Assembly: GCF_900890425.1 (NCBI RefSeq)
Contig: NZ_CAAHFG010000001.1
Span: forward strand, 186,001-250,000
Source: Pontiella desulfatans
GTDB taxonomy: Bacteria; Verrucomicrobiota; Kiritimatiellia; Kiritimatiellales; Pontiellaceae
Direction: 5' to 3'
DNA length: 64,000 nt
Shown: positions 62,803 through 64,000 of the stretch, one piece after another
Layout of the letters: every line of letters starts with the position of its first letter
Numbering within the stretch: the stretch's first letter is position 1
The notes under the pieces: generated by a model
The model's input: the letters and a program-made list of their open reading frames with translations, nothing else
What the model was told of the DNA's origin: nothing
Database searches by the model: none
Position numbers and translations under genes: made by a program

Positions 62803-64000
62803 CTATCCACGGAGTTTCTTTGAAATACGCGCGCGCATCAGGATGGCGAACAGGTTCAGGAGCAGCACGATGGCCACCAGGGTGAACACCATGCCGTATT
62901 GCACGTGGCGGATTTCGTCGACCGCCTCGTGCTCGGTGCACAGGTTGTAGATGTTCCAGGGCAGGGCGGGGGTCGGTTGGCTCAGGGTCTCCCAGATTTT
63001 GAGCGGGGCGCCCACGCTGACGGCCGCGGTAAAGATGATTGGCGCGGTTTCACCGGCCGCGCGGCCCATGCTGATGACGATGCCGGTCAGGATGCCGGGG
63101 AGGGCCGCGGGCAGGATGATGGTCATCACGGTGTGCCAGCGTCCGGCGCCGAGACCAAGGGCGGCTTCCTTGTAGGCGCGCGGCACGGCCAGGATCGCCT
63201 CTTCCGAGGAGCGGATGATGGTTGGCAGGATCAGCAGCGAAAGCGTCAACGACCCGGCCAACACACTCTTGGAGTCGGACACCTGGATCGTATTCAAAAA
63301 GAAGGCGAGGCCGAACAGGCCAAAGACAATGCTGGGTACGCCGGCCAGCGTGCTGATGCAGATGCGCAGGAAGCTGACCAGACGGCCTTCCTTGGCATAT
63401 TCGCAGAGATAGATGGCGGCGACCACGCCCATGGGGACGGCGAAAAGCATGGCTCCGAGCGTGAGGTAGATCGTGCCCAGCACCTCCGGCCAGATGCCGC
63501 CGAAAATGTGCGAGTCCTTCGATTTGTCGGTAATGAACTGCCAGTAGAGGGTGGTCTTTGGCTTCATCATCTCGCCGATGTGTTCCTCGAGGTAGGGGAA
63601 GAACGGCTCCAGCGTGGTGCCGGTGAACTGGTCGGCGCGCGGCTTTTCAACCAGAACGCCCATTGCGTCGGCATTGGAATAGTCCCACTCCTCGGAATAG
63701 AGCACCTCGTGCAGCTTAACCAAGGTGCGGTCCCAGCGCGTCTGGCCATATTGCTGCCGAAGCAGCACCGGGGTGCGCTGGCCGGGGAAGGGTCCCAGCA
63801 ATTCGCTCATGGCATCCTTCACGGCTTCGAAGGGGGCGTTGCGCGTCTCGTCGAGTTCCTGGATTTGTTCCTTCAGCGCCTTGGCTTCATCCTTGAGCCG
63901 ATCCTCTTCGGCTTCCAGCTTTTCGGCCTCTTCGGCCTTGCCTTCCTTCTTAAGTGCCCGGGCCTGGGTTTTCAGCTCCTTGGCTCGTTCTTTCCTGGCG
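62803..64000 (-). CDS. pstA: Phosphate ABC transporter permease PstA, N-terminus off the window
   Basis: The frame is open to the right edge; 398 residues are visible. The visible part starts with a charged coiled coil ([16 protein letters not shown], then [18 protein letters not shown]). A soluble stretch of about 150 residues follows. The permease core starts at [26 protein letters not shown] and has five or so membrane helices; the EAA loop is [31 protein letters not shown]. The C-terminus ARISKKLRG is cytoplasmic. PstA of E. coli is about 296 residues, so this one carries a large insertion. It is 31 bases upstream of pstB. Confidence 0.93.
   Translation of the reverse strand, partial: ARKERAKELKTQARALKKEGKAEEAEKLEAEEDRLKDEAKALKEQIQELDETRNAPFEAVKDAMSELLGPFPGQRTPVLLRQQYGQTRWDRTLVKLHEVLYSEEWDYSNADAMGVLVEKPRADQFTGTTLEPFFPYLEEHIGEMMKPKTTLYWQFITDKSKDSHIFGGIWPEVLGTIYLTLGAMLFAVPMGVVAAIYLCEYAKEGRLVSFLRICISTLAGVPSIVFGLFGLAFFLNTIQVSDSKSVLAGSLTLSLLILPTIIRSSEEAILAVPRAYKEAALGLGAGRWHTVMTIILPAALPGILTGIVISMGRAAGETAPIIFTAAVSVGAPLKIWETLSQPTPALPWNIYNLCTEHEAVDEIRHVQYGMVFTLVAIVLLLNLFAILMRARISKKLRG

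Overview
The window (about 57-60% GC by eye, dense, SD-led genes) reads as the chromosome of a PVC-superphylum bacterium, most likely a Kiritimatiellota/Pontiella-like marine anaerobe. The reasons are a chlamydia-style 700-residue GreA, Ser/Thr kinases with DWG in place of DFG (one with a C-terminal FGE/SUMF1 domain), a DUF1549-DUF1501-PPC operon, a choice-of-anchor/TSP3 exoprotein and LPS-heptose genes. The phylum assignment is inference from gene content; no rRNA or tRNA gene was found.

Layout. 1-2645 (minus): a PAS sensor cut by the left edge and two exported proteins with a matching GYxVF C-terminal tail. 2826-4916 (plus): three unrecognised genes, two of which share a DYxxI motif. 5138-10405: DUF1549, Tat-exported DUF1501 and PPC proteins. 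10577-11839 (minus): isocitrate dehydrogenase with NAD-type residues. 12031-23714 (minus): a membrane-stress operon of three PspA-like proteins, a YqiJ-like protein, flotillin and a 1696-residue AAA+ ATPase; insertion sequence copy 1 splits the flotillin gene after codon 8. 24099-29079 (plus): ECF sigma, FHA protein and kinase, divergent from the stress operon. 29339-31849: beta-helix/TSP3 exoprotein, followed by a remnant of a similar gene. 32105-33418 (minus): DEAD-box helicase. 33516-39475: yceD-rpmF-plsX-fabH-fabD-fabG-acpP-fabF. 39579-41719: hldE-type adenylyltransferase and hldD with a MntA/HepT toxin-antitoxin pair between them. 41837-43309: antiporter and a small membrane protein. 43461-44851: copy 2 of the insertion sequence. 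45024-53207: two TPR proteins, ExbB, two ExbD and two tandem TonB-like proteins with a degenerate von Willebrand A fold. 53372-59204: long GreA, kinase-SUMF1 and a divergent HemF. 59385-60470: MscS channel. 60488-64000 (minus): a hypothetical gene, phoU, pstB and a pstA cut by the right edge.

How parts fit. The PspA/YqiJ/flotillin/AAA+ genes look like one envelope-maintenance machine; the divergent sigma-FHA-kinase cassette is a candidate regulator. The ExbBD locus looks like a proton-motive-force-driven device whose TonB C-terminal domain is replaced by a metal-site-less VWA fold; this is the best candidate here for an undescribed system. Intergenic gaps are rich in long hairpins, including a perfect 50-bp palindrome, a near-perfect 56-bp one and a covarying 12-bp-stem pair.
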